The notes below the pieces were generated by a model that did not search any database, was not told the origin of the DNA, and saw only the letters and a list, made by a program, of their open reading frames with translations. 38,722 nucleotides of DNA, from the NCBI RefSeq assembly GCF_016900115.1, contig NZ_JACJJQ010000015.1:1-38722 (forward strand), written 5' to 3'. The DNA comes from Limosilactobacillus alvi. Lineage in GTDB: Bacteria; Bacillota; Bacilli; Lactobacillales; Lactobacillaceae. Each line of letters opens with the position of its first letter. The stretch's first letter is position 1. The translations under genes and the position numbers were made by a program. Positions 9,632 to 17,406 of this stretch are shown here, piece by piece.

Positions 9632-10579
9632 ATGAAAGTCCTAGTTGCTGGGGCTGGCGGAATGGGAAGCCGCTTTGCCCTTAAATTGGCCCAAGCCGGA
9701 AACGAGGTTGTCTTAGCCGAAACCTGGTCAAAACGACTGCAGTCTCTCCAGACGGATGGCCTTCAAGCTGATTTAGATGGTCAAGAAGTTCAATTAAAAT
9801 TACCTGCTTACGCTCCCGAAGCTGTTCCACGTGAAACCGATTATGACTTAGTATTATTCCTAACGAAGAGTATGCAATTAGCTGACTTGGTTCGAATTTT
9901 GCTCCCGGCTTTTGGTCCCCACACCTATGCCCTCTGTTTAATGAATGGGATCGGCCATGAACAGACGCTAACTAAGTATCTGCCGCGAGAACGTGTGCTA
10001 TTAGGTAATACCATGTGGACTGCCCAGATGACGCGACCAGATCATGTTCACTTGGCCGATGATGGTTCTTGTGAACTGGGGAGTTTAACGGATGATCCGG
10101 ACCAAGTTAAAATGGCGGTAACAACGGTGAATGTCTTTAGTCAAGCCGGCTTAAAAGCCCACTTATTAGAAGATCCAAGGTATTCAGTTTTCCGGAAGGG
10201 CTGTGTTAACGGAACCTTAAATACCCTTTGTACCTTATTAGAATGTAACGTGGCCGAATTCGGCCAAACACCACTAGCTCATGAACTAGTGGTGAAGGTG
10301 GTTAAAGAATTTGCCATGGTCGGCGAAAAAGAAGGCCTTCACTTGGATGTTGCTGAAGCTGTAAGCCACGTCGAAGATTGCTATTCGGTCATTGGGGAAC
10401 ACTATCCTTCAATGTACCAAGACTTAGTCAAAAATAATCGGCCAACGGAAGTTGATTATATTAATGGCTACGTGGCTACTCATGCTAAAAAATATGGTTT
10501 AGCAGCCCCGTTGTGTGAATTGTTAACAGGAGAAGTTCACGTGAAAGAACAACTGCAAAACGCTAAAAATGATGTTTAA
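9632..10579 (+). CDS. PanE/ApbA family 2-ketoacid reductase
   Basis: A 315-residue NAD(P)H-dependent reductase of the ketopantoate reductase family. The Rossmann motif GAGGMG is at residues 7-12. The catalytic lysine and asparagine lie in 'FRKGCVNGTLN', and the conserved acidic segment is 'PTEVDYINGYV' near the C-terminus. ATG 9632 is preferred over GTG 9623, since AGGTGA just upstream is a plausible ribosome binding site. Family members make D-pantoate, but the Lactococcus protein annotated PanE is known to act as a D-2-hydroxyacid dehydrogenase on branched-chain 2-keto acids. No other pantothenate gene is nearby and the operon sits behind an apparent isoleucine T-box, which favours the second role. 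Confidence 0.8.
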   Translation: MKVLVAGAGGMGSRFALKLAQAGNEVVLAETWSKRLQSLQTDGLQADLDGQEVQLKLPAYAPEAVPRETDYDLVLFLTKSMQLADLVRILLPAFGPHTYALCLMNGIGHEQTLTKYLPRERVLLGNTMWTAQMTRPDHVHLADDGSCELGSLTDDPDQVKMAVTTVNVFSQAGLKAHLLEDPRYSVFRKGCVNGTLNTLCTLLECNVAEFGQTPLAHELVVKVVKEFAMVGEKEGLHLDVAEAVSHVEDCYSVIGEHYPSMYQDLVKNNRPTEVDYINGYVATHAKKYGLAAPLCELLTGEVHVKEQLQNAKNDV

Positions 10580-10676
10580 ATAAGCGAGCAAACAAAGTTG
10601 ATTTGCAATGGATGTACCAACCGTCCGCAAATTAATATTTTTACCAAATTTCGAGCTATTAAGATCTAAAAAAATA

Positions 10677-10735
10677 AAGCCGCTAATTTGAAGGTTAGGG
10701 CATCGCCAATCCTTAACCTCCATTGGTGGCTTTTT
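10677..10735 (+). terminator. Terminator after the PanE-like gene
   Basis: AAGCCGCTAAT...AAGGTTAGGG (10677-10700) pairs imperfectly, with wobbles, with CCTTAACCTCCATTGG...GGCTT (10711-10732), followed by T5. The sequence, including TTTTCGTTA-CGCTGAA after the stem, is related to the terminator at 13801-13870. Confidence 0.8.
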
Positions 10736-10740
10736 CGTTA

Positions 10741-10961
10741 GCGCTGAAGTTATTGTCCAGCCATGTCAAAATAGTAGCTGATTGCTAATTCGATTTTCGC
10801 TCGGATTTAAGCGGCGGCGTAACCGTATGCAGTGAGGATTCGAGCAACGGTCACGACTGAATAACCGCTAGGGTGCGCAAGGTCACGAAGTTAGTCATCA
10901 ACTTCCTGCGTTCAGGACTAGCAATGATAAAAGGTGAAACGCATTCCACAGCAAGCAGAAA
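10741..10961. other. Intergenic stretch without recognisable content
   Basis: About 220 nt between the PanE terminator and the stop of the convergent HAD gene. I see no convincing ORF, start site, promoter or strong hairpin. It is richer in CG dinucleotides than the surrounding intergenic DNA and could be remnant coding sequence, but I could not recover a reading frame. Confidence 0.5.
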
Positions 10962-11798
10962 TTATGCCTGGCTAGCCGCAACTAAAGCGGGCTGATGGGT
11001 TAGGGCAGCGGCCCAGCCATCAGCAGAGTTAGCCTTGGTTACGTACTTAGCAACGGCCTTAACTTTATCGCTGGCATTTCCCATAGCGATTGGTAAACCG
11101 ACCATTTCTAACATCGGAAGATCATTTTCGCCATCACCAAAAGCAGCTGCTTCAGCGTTGGTTATCCCGGCCTGATCAAGAACGTATTGGACACCCCGGG
11201 ATTTCTGCGCCTGTGCGTTGGTAATGTCAATAAAGGTAATTCCGTTTTCTGCGGCTGGTAATTGTAAACTTATGTTGGGAATGTTTAAGTTGGTGATCAA
11301 GTCGGCAACGGCTTGGGGATCAGTTTGTCCCGTCACCAAGAGGGTAATCTTGAGTAATTGCTGAGGATGATTGGCTAAAATATCTGTCGGATTACCAAAC
11401 TGAGGGGCAAAGTCGGATCGTTCCGCTTGTAAATCAACTCCGTGGTCATGTTTGGGGGCAAACCAATGGGTAGCATCGTAAAAGTTAATACTTACTTCCG
11501 GGAAATGTTTTTGGACGGCTTGAATGATTTTTAGTCCATTCGTTTTTGACAAGGGAATCTCACTGCGGGATTCAATTTGGTGGTGGTTTACTTGGTAAAT
11601 TAAAGCACCATTAAAGCCAATTTGCGGACCGGTTAAGCCGAGAGCTTCCACAAAGCGAAGCATGTCGGCTGCGGCCCGGGCAGAAACTAAGGTTAAGGGG
11701 AGGTGCGCCTGCTTAATCGCTTGAATCGTTGCGGGGGAAAGCTCTCCTTGGGGATTAAGCAGAGTGCCATCCATATCAGTAAAGAGTTGTTTGATCAT
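10962..11798 (-). CDS. Cof-type HAD-IIB family phosphatase
   Basis: A 278-residue cytosolic phosphatase of the haloacid dehalogenase superfamily, Cof subfamily, acting on sugar phosphates, flavin phosphates or similar small molecules. Motif I is FTDMDGT, with nucleophile Asp8 and Asp10; motif IV is 'FGDGENDLPML' near residue 226, followed by 'GLPIAMGNA'. An upstream in-frame ATG at 11852 would add 18 residues before the core. ATG 11798 is preferred because AAAGGA stands about 10 bases upstream and the protein then begins directly with the first beta strand. It is a single leftward gene inside the region that splits the purine genes. Confidence 0.87.
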   Translation of the reverse strand: MIKQLFTDMDGTLLNPQGELSPATIQAIKQAHLPLTLVSARAAADMLRFVEALGLTGPQIGFNGALIYQVNHHQIESRSEIPLSKTNGLKIIQAVQKHFPEVSINFYDATHWFAPKHDHGVDLQAERSDFAPQFGNPTDILANHPQQLLKITLLVTGQTDPQAVADLITNLNIPNISLQLPAAENGITFIDITNAQAQKSRGVQYVLDQAGITNAEAAAFGDGENDLPMLEMVGLPIAMGNASDKVKAVAKYVTKANSADGWAAALTHQPALVAASQA

Positions 11799-11834
11799 GA
11801 GGGTCACGTCCTTTGTTGGATAAAATACCTTTTC

Positions 11835-11840
11835 ATTATA
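11835..11840 (-). promoter_or_regulatory. Candidate -10 of the HAD gene
   Basis: TATAAT on the minus strand, about 37 nt upstream of the preferred start. No good -35 stands at 17 nt. Confidence 0.35.
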
Positions 11841-11977
11841 CGCTAAGTTCAAAATTGATGAATAATTTGGAATAATAAATATTCCAAAAATATTAGTTAA
11901 CTTTTAATTTAAAAAGCTTATTTATTGGATAATACCATCAATTATCAGTTATAGTATAAGTAAAAGGGGGGATTATA

Positions 11978-13771
11978 ATGACCCACAAACAAAAGTTGAT
12001 GCTGTTAGGTGGGGTGGCTTTATTTGCCGCGATTTGTCAATGGGGATTTGGTCAACCACTCTGGGCCCAGATTATTAATACGGTCGCCGGGAGTATCATC
12101 GCTTTATCAATGTTAATCGAGATGGTTAAGAAACTGCGAACGGGTGACTATGGGGTCGACTTATTAGCGGTAACGGCAATTGTGGCCACGCTTGCGGTTA
12201 GTGAATACTGGGCCGCAATGGTAATTCTCTTAATGCTGATCGGCGGCGATACCCTAGAAGACTATGCTAATGCCAAGGCTCATAGTGAATTAAAGACCTT
12301 ACTTGATAATAGCCCGCAGATTGGGCATGTTCGCCTTAACGGTAAGTTAGTTGACGTTTCCGTTGAAAAAATTATGGTGGACCAAGAAGTTGTAGTTCGC
12401 CCAGGCGAATTAGTTCCGGTTGACGGACGGATAACTGAAGGTGAAAGTAGTGTCAATGAATCGTCTTTAACTGGTGAATCAAAACCGCTGGATAAGGGAT
12501 CGGGGGATCAGCTCTTATCTGGTTCAATTAATGGGGACACAACCTTAACGATGAAGGTAGAGCGGACGGCTCAAGATAGTCAATACCAACAGTTAGTGGA
12601 GTTGATTAAGCAAGCCGATCAAACACCAGCTAATTTTGTCCGGTTGGCTGATCGGTATGCCTTACCGTTTACGATTGTCGCATATGTAATTGCTGGTCTT
12701 GCCTGGTGGGTTGCCAAAGATCCGGTTCGCTTTGCCCAAGTGTTAGTGGTTGCTTCACCATGTCCATTAATTTTAGCTGCACCAGTCGCCTTTGTGTCGG
12801 GAATGAGTCGGTCATCCCATGCCGGGATTGTGGTTAAAACCGGAGCGGTGATTGAAAAACTAGCTACGGCAAAGACGGCGGCGTTTGATAAAACCGGAAC
12901 CCTCACTCACGGAAACTTGGCAGTTAGCCGGGTCGTTCCAGTTGCTGATGATAAGGAGGATCAATTGCTCCAACTGGTAGCAAGTGCGGAGCAGACTTCT
13001 GGCCACGTATTGGCCCAGTCAATTGTGACTAAGGCCCAGCAACAAGGCTTAACCCTTAGTGAACCAACGGCGATGAATGAAGTGACAGCGAAGGGGATCA
13101 TCGCAACCGTGGATGGTCACGAAGTTAAAGTTGGAAAGAAAGCCTTCGTGACCGATGATCCACAGGTCAAATTAGTACCAACAACAGCAGTTTATGTTGC
13201 GGTTGACGGGAATTATTTTGGGCGGATTGAATTGGCTGACCAGGTCCGGCCAGAAGCAGCGCAAACCTTACAACGGTTAGTGAAAGCTGGGATTCAACAT
13301 TTTATGATGGTTACTGGGGATCAACAAGTAATTGCTGATCGGATCGCCAAGGAAGTCGGGATCAAGCAAGTTTACGGTGATTTACTCCCCAAAGATAAAG
13401 TTAACCATTTAAATGACCTTGCCCCAGCCGAACGACCAAGTATTATGGTGGGGGATGGGGTTAATGATGCCCCGGTTCTTAAAGTAGCTGATGTCGGGAT
13501 CGCCATGGGAGCTCACGGTTCAACGGCGGCCAGTGAATCCGCGGATGTCGTGATCTTGACTGATAACTTGGGGAAGATTGCTGATGCCGTGGAAATTGCG
13601 GAAGATACCCTTAAAATTGCTAAGCAGGCCGTTTGGATTGGTATTGCCGTTTGTACTGGTTTGATGTTAATTTGTTCGACCGGTTGGATTCCAACCATTA
13701 TTGGGGCCTTGTTACAAGAAGTTGTTGATACTGTTTGTATCCTTTGGGGCCTCCGAGCAAAGCAGGGGTAA
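11978..13771 (+). CDS. Heavy-metal translocating P-type ATPase with SPC motif (P1B type)
   Basis: A 597-residue metal-exporting P1B ATPase without an N-terminal metal-binding domain. Membrane helices start at once (about residues 7-25 and 30-48), with another pair at 58-92. TGES of the actuator domain is at 165-168, the intramembrane motif is S260-P-C-P, the phosphorylation site DKTGT begins at Asp304, and GDGVNDAP is at 492-499. SPC instead of CPC points to the P1B-4-like group (cobalt, iron, zinc or cadmium), not copper. The usual SEHPL of the nucleotide domain reads SGHVL (341-345), so His is followed by Val. ATG 11978 follows AAAGGGGGG. It is a single gene with its own terminator; the metal is unresolved. 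Confidence 0.87.
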   Translation: MTHKQKLMLLGGVALFAAICQWGFGQPLWAQIINTVAGSIIALSMLIEMVKKLRTGDYGVDLLAVTAIVATLAVSEYWAAMVILLMLIGGDTLEDYANAKAHSELKTLLDNSPQIGHVRLNGKLVDVSVEKIMVDQEVVVRPGELVPVDGRITEGESSVNESSLTGESKPLDKGSGDQLLSGSINGDTTLTMKVERTAQDSQYQQLVELIKQADQTPANFVRLADRYALPFTIVAYVIAGLAWWVAKDPVRFAQVLVVASPCPLILAAPVAFVSGMSRSSHAGIVVKTGAVIEKLATAKTAAFDKTGTLTHGNLAVSRVVPVADDKEDQLLQLVASAEQTSGHVLAQSIVTKAQQQGLTLSEPTAMNEVTAKGIIATVDGHEVKVGKKAFVTDDPQVKLVPTTAVYVAVDGNYFGRIELADQVRPEAAQTLQRLVKAGIQHFMMVTGDQQVIADRIAKEVGIKQVYGDLLPKDKVNHLNDLAPAERPSIMVGDGVNDAPVLKVADVGIAMGAHGSTAASESADVVILTDNLGKIADAVEIAEDTLKIAKQAVWIGIAVCTGLMLICSTGWIPTIIGALLQEVVDTVCILWGLRAKQG

Positions 13772-13800
13772 AATTATAGCAAGAAAGCAAGAAAGCAAAT

Positions 13801-13857
13801 AAGACCACTAATGAAGGTTAGAACGTAGCCAATATAACCTTCATTAGTGGTCTTTTC
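13801..13857 (+). terminator. Terminator of the P1B ATPase gene
   Basis: A perfect 20-bp stem, AAGACCACTAATGAAGGTTA (13801-13820) with its complement at 13835-13854, followed by TTTT. A short tandem run of AGCAAGAA units stands just before it (about 13778-13800). The remaining roughly 230 nt up to the MFS gene hold a small hairpin TCGGC-CTT-GCCGA near 13892 and no gene or clear promoter that I can support. Confidence 0.88.
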
Positions 13858-14087
13858 GTTATCGCTGAATCTACGGTTGGTAGATCCAATTCGGCCTTGC
13901 CGAGGCCCGCTTATGAAACGCGTTCTAGTGCTAGTGAAGGAGTTAAAAGTTTGTCTTTAGAAAATCTTAACGTCTATTGGTCAACAATTGTCAAATCAAC
14001 CGTTGAGACTGGCTAAAAATGGACCATTTTAGCGGGTGAATTTGCGTCGTTTTCGAAATTTTGATACGGTAATAGTGATGAAATCGA

Positions 14088-15431
14088 ATGAAAACGAACA
14101 AAGGAGACGGTAATATCGAAGTAGTTAAACGAGAACTCAAGAATTTTAAAAAGGCGCCATTTTTGAAATTGCATGCCTTAATTTACATTGCGATTGTCCT
14201 CGGTCAGTTTGTTTGTGGTTATACTTTAGGGATTGCCGGTACCGCCTTTGGTAGTGCCCAAATCCAGCTGGGCTTTTCCAATACTTGGTTAGGACTTCTC
14301 GGGGCCGGTGCTTTGATCGGTTTAGCTGGGAGTGCCCTCATGGGAAAGATCGCTGACCAATTTGGCCGAAAACAAATGTTAATGGCAAATATGTATGTCT
14401 TTACGATCCTTTCAATTCTCCAGTTCTTCTTTAACTCGCCGGTAGTGCTTTTTGGGCTTCGGATTGGGCTCGGGTTGATGATGGCGATTGATTATACCGT
14501 CGGGAATGCCCTCCTAATCGAATGGCTCCCGAAAGAAGAAGGACCCCAAAAACAAAGTAATCTACTACTATATTGGTCACTTGGTTTTGCCCTTTCATTC
14601 TTAATTGGGAATGTGAATATTGATTGGCACTGGTTGTTAGCTTCTTCGGCTATTGGCAGTCTGTTAACGGCAGTCTTTCGCTCTATCATCAAAATTCCGG
14701 CCTCGCCAGCTTGGCTTGCTAGTCATGGAAAGCCCAAACGGGCCCAAAAAATTGTCCAACGGCGGTTAGGACCAAAGTGGGGGTTACCCAAGAAGTGGTT
14801 CCACGTGAAACCGGCGCAGGAAGTTTCCATCAAAATGCTCTTTAGTAAACAATACTGGCGAAATACGGTTGTAGGCAGTGCTTTTTATGCGACCCAAGCC
14901 TTTGCCTTTTTTGGGGTTAGTATTTTTCTTCCCGTCTTATTAAAGAGTATGGGAGTTACCAACGCCTTTCTATCAGGGAGTTTATACAATCTAGCGTTAG
15001 TTGGAGGTTGTGTGATTGGTTTGCTAGTCTTTAACCATGTGGGCCGGCGGCCATTTCTCTTAGTTACCTTTGGGATTTCGTCCCTCTGCCTCTTTGTGAT
15101 GGCTCTCAGTTCGCATCTTGCTGGTAATCTGCTTTTGGTGATTTTCACGGTCTTTGCGGTAACTTTATCAGCGTCCCTGTTACTGGATTACACATATACG
15201 ACTGAATTATTTGATGTTAAAGTCCGGGCTACTGGGGTCGGGTTTGTTATCATGATGAGTCGGGTTGGGGCCGCTGCCGGGACCTTCGTCTTACCAGTGG
15301 TTATTAGCGTTGCGGGGCCTGCCATAACAATGATGCTTTGTGGCGGGGTGTTACTCCTTGGTGCGGGAATCTGTTTCTTCTTGGCTCCAGAAACGAATCG
15401 GCAAACTGTAGCGGTAAGGACGACCAATTAA
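14088..15431 (+). CDS. MFS transporter, sugar porter/metabolite:H+ symporter type
   Basis: A 447-residue twelve-helix major facilitator. The loop 2-3 signature is 'GKIADQFGRK' at about 85-94, the loop 8-9 equivalent is 'NHVGRRPF', and 'TTELFDVKVRATGVGF' near residue 375 is typical of sugar and organic-acid symporters. The substrate is not evident, and lying between pur genes is not proof of a purine role. ATG 14088 lacks a good ribosome binding site. The strong site AAAGGAG (14100-14106) stands eight bases before an in-frame ATC codon at 14115, an unusual situation described in the findings. A terminator follows at 15495. Confidence 0.82.
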   Translation: MKTNKGDGNIEVVKRELKNFKKAPFLKLHALIYIAIVLGQFVCGYTLGIAGTAFGSAQIQLGFSNTWLGLLGAGALIGLAGSALMGKIADQFGRKQMLMANMYVFTILSILQFFFNSPVVLFGLRIGLGLMMAIDYTVGNALLIEWLPKEEGPQKQSNLLLYWSLGFALSFLIGNVNIDWHWLLASSAIGSLLTAVFRSIIKIPASPAWLASHGKPKRAQKIVQRRLGPKWGLPKKWFHVKPAQEVSIKMLFSKQYWRNTVVGSAFYATQAFAFFGVSIFLPVLLKSMGVTNAFLSGSLYNLALVGGCVIGLLVFNHVGRRPFLLVTFGISSLCLFVMALSSHLAGNLLLVIFTVFAVTLSASLLLDYTYTTELFDVKVRATGVGFVIMMSRVGAAAGTFVLPVVISVAGPAITMMLCGGVLLLGAGICFFLAPETNRQTVAVRTTN

Positions 15432-15494
15432 GCGAAGCCTTGCAGAGCAAAGTTTTGTTCACGGTTAGTGAAATATTTAAAAAGTAAATATCAA

Positions 15495-15540
15495 AGTGCT
15501 AATTTGGATGCTCAAATGCAATCTAAGTTAGTGCTTTTTG
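15495..15540 (+). terminator. Terminator of the MFS gene
   Basis: AGTGCTAATTTGGAT (15495-15509) pairs, with some G-U pairs, with ATCTAAGTTAGTGCT (15521-15535), followed by TTTTGTTTT. It separates the inserted block from the purC operon. Confidence 0.8.
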
Positions 15541-15639
15541 TTTTCCGAACAATCAAGTGTTGATTATAAGGGTAAGAGATTAGATAAAACATTAAACCGA
15601 ATGATGATGACTTAATATATTTAATTATTCAGCTTTTTC

Positions 15640-15668
15640 TTGAAACTAAAATAGCTTTCTGCTATTCT
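15640..15668 (+). promoter_or_regulatory. purC operon promoter
   Basis: TTGAAA (15640-15645) and TATTCT (15663-15668) are separated by 17 nt. The start site would fall near 15675, just before the PurBox pair. Confidence 0.6.
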
Positions 15669-15675
15669 TTACTTG

Positions 15676-15720
15676 TAATTGCGAATTATATTGTCGTATT
15701 TTCATTTTAATGTTCGGGTT
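15676..15720. promoter_or_regulatory. PurR operator (inverted PurBox pair) of purCSQLFMNHD
   Basis: CGAA at 15682-15685 and TTCG at 15713-15716 have a 27-nt gap, the same as at purE. The right arm on the minus strand reads AAACCCGAACATTAAA, close to the lactococcal PurBox AWWWCCGAACWWT. A further single PurBox-like TTTTCCGAACAAT stands at 15541-15553, about 90 nt upstream of the -35. The right arm ends five bases before the AAGGAG of purC, so bound repressor would sit over the early transcript region. Confidence 0.7.
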
Positions 15721-15737
15721 TGATAAGGAGAAAGACT

Positions 15738-16457
15738 TTGGAAAAGCTTTTGTATGCCGGAAAGGCAAAAGAGATGTGGTCAACTGATGACCCTGAAGTA
15801 TTGCGGGTTGTGTATTTGGATCAAGCAACGGCTTTGAATGGTAAAAAGAAAGATCATTTTGCCGGGAAGGGTCAAGCTGCTAAGGCAATTTCGGATTTAG
15901 TCTTCCATTATTTGATTGAACACGGGATTGAAACCCACTTTATTAAGCAACTTTCGCCAACGGAAGATTTAGTTAAGCGGTGCGAAATGGTACCCCTTGA
16001 ATTTGTTACCCGGAATGTGGTTGCGGGTCACTTTGCTTCCCGTTATGGCTTAGAAGAAGGGCAAAGCCTACCGCACCCCGTTCAAGAAACCTTTTACAAG
16101 TCAGATCAGTTAGACGATCCTTTTATTAATGCTTCCGCAACGACAGCATTGGGGTTCGCCACTGATGAAGAACTGAAGCAAATGTGGAACCTTTGCCAAC
16201 GAGTTGATGACTTGCTACTCCCCCTCTTTAAAAAGGCCGGTATGCAATTGGTTGACTTTAAGTTGGAATTCGGGCGCCTCAGTGATGGTCATATTATCTT
16301 GGCGGATGAATTTTCTCCTGATAATTGCCGTCTTTGGGATTTAGCAACCAAGGACCACTTGGACAAGGATGTTTACCGGCGCCACTTAGCTGATTTAACT
16401 ACAACCTATGAAGAAGTCTTTCACCGTCTACAAGCTGTCATTAAGGAGGAAGCCTAA
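15738..16457 (+). CDS. purC: Phosphoribosylaminoimidazole-succinocarboxamide synthase
   Basis: Joins aspartate to CAIR with ATP to give SAICAR. With the TTG start at 15738 the protein has 239 residues, the usual length, and begins MEKLLYAGKAKEMW. AAGGAG at 15725-15730 is seven bases upstream; an in-frame TTG at 15720 would put that site inside the gene. Recognisable segments are 'VPLEFVTRNVVAGHFASRYG' and the catalytic 'LVDFKLEFGR' and 'LADEFSPDNCRLWD'. It is first in a nine-gene operon; its TAA shares a base with the ATG of purS. Confidence 0.96.
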   Translation: MEKLLYAGKAKEMWSTDDPEVLRVVYLDQATALNGKKKDHFAGKGQAAKAISDLVFHYLIEHGIETHFIKQLSPTEDLVKRCEMVPLEFVTRNVVAGHFASRYGLEEGQSLPHPVQETFYKSDQLDDPFINASATTALGFATDEELKQMWNLCQRVDDLLLPLFKKAGMQLVDFKLEFGRLSDGHIILADEFSPDNCRLWDLATKDHLDKDVYRRHLADLTTTYEEVFHRLQAVIKEEA

Positions 16458-16705
16458 TGCAAGTCCGGATTTTCGTTACCTATAAGCAATCAGTTTTTGA
16501 TCCCCAAGGGGAAACGATTAAGGATGCCATTCATACCTTGGGTCACCAAGAAGTCGAAGCGGTAAAGGTAGGAAAGTTTTTTGATGTAACTTTCGCTCCC
16601 GGTACCAAGGATGTTGAAGCCGCGGTCAAGGAAATCGCTGATCAACTTTTGGTTAACTTTAATATGGAAACGTACACCTACCAAGTGATGGAGGATGCAG
16701 AATGA
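16457..16705 (+). CDS. purS: Phosphoribosylformylglycinamidine synthase subunit PurS
   Basis: Small subunit that bridges PurQ and PurL in the three-part FGAM synthase of Gram-positive bacteria. At 82 residues it has the family's length, with the N-terminal strand '[18 protein letters not shown]' and the central 'GKFFDVTF'. It overlaps purC (TAATG) and purQ (ATGA), so the three subunit genes are tightly coupled for balanced synthesis. Confidence 0.96.
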   Translation: MQVRIFVTYKQSVFDPQGETIKDAIHTLGHQEVEAVKVGKFFDVTFAPGTKDVEAAVKEIADQLLVNFNMETYTYQVMEDAE

Positions 16706-17376
16706 AAATTGCCGTAATCGTTTTTCCAGGCTCCAATTGTGACCTTGATATTTACGAAGCCTTACACACGGTGTGTCAAGCCGATGTTGAGTACGTTCCC
16801 CATAAGGCAACGAGTCTTGCCGGCTTTGATGCCGTAATGATACCGGGCGGTTTTTCTTACGGTGACTACCTTCGGGCCGGAGCAATTGCGCGCTTTGCGC
16901 CAGTGATGAAGGAAGTTATTCGGCTAGCCAAGGAAGGAAAACCAGTCTTTGGAACTTGCAACGGGTTCCAAATTCTAACGGAAGCCGGGCTCCTGCCGGG
17001 GGCCTTAAAGCGCAATGATAGTCAACAATTTGTCTGCAAGACGGTGCCTTTGGAAGTGGTTAATAATCAAACTATTTTCACCAAGCAATACGAAGCTCAC
17101 GAACGGATTAACTTACCAATTGCCCATGCTGATGGTAGTTACTACGCTGATCAAGCCACTTTGGATGCACTGGAAGCTAATCACCAGGTGGTTTTCCGTT
17201 ACGCCGAAGAAAATCCAAATGGCAGTTTAAACAATATCGCCGGGATTACTAACCAAGCGGGAAATGTCTTAGGGATGATGCCCCACCCCGAACGGGCCGT
17301 GGAAGCTATTCTTGGTAATACCGATGGACTACGCTTATTCAAATCCTTGTTAACCTACGGCACGGTCAAGGCTTAA
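16702..17376 (+). CDS. purQ: Phosphoribosylformylglycinamidine synthase subunit PurQ (glutaminase)
   Basis: Class I glutamine amidotransferase that releases ammonia for PurL in the FGAR to FGAM step. It has 224 residues. The nucleophile cysteine lies in '[17 protein letters not shown]' near residue 86, and the catalytic His-Glu in '[10 protein letters not shown]' near 195-200. '[17 protein letters not shown]' is the family's oxyanion-region segment. ATG 16702 overlaps the purS stop by four bases. The gap to purL is 30 bp and contains its ribosome binding site. Confidence 0.97.
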   Translation: MKIAVIVFPGSNCDLDIYEALHTVCQADVEYVPHKATSLAGFDAVMIPGGFSYGDYLRAGAIARFAPVMKEVIRLAKEGKPVFGTCNGFQILTEAGLLPGALKRNDSQQFVCKTVPLEVVNNQTIFTKQYEAHERINLPIAHADGSYYADQATLDALEANHQVVFRYAEENPNGSLNNIAGITNQAGNVLGMMPHPERAVEAILGNTDGLRLFKSLLTYGTVKA

Positions 17377-17406
17377 TTCACGCATCAAGGGAGACGGAGG
17401 AAGATC

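Noticed and set aside
13778-13800. Tandem AGCAAGAA repeats as a CRISPR or phase-variation tract
   Set aside because: Only two to three short units, outside any coding sequence, next to a terminator.
14091-14103. PurBox-like AAAACGAACAAAG at the start of the MFS gene
   Set aside because: No inverted partner at 26-27 nt, and it lies inside the coding sequence; probably chance.
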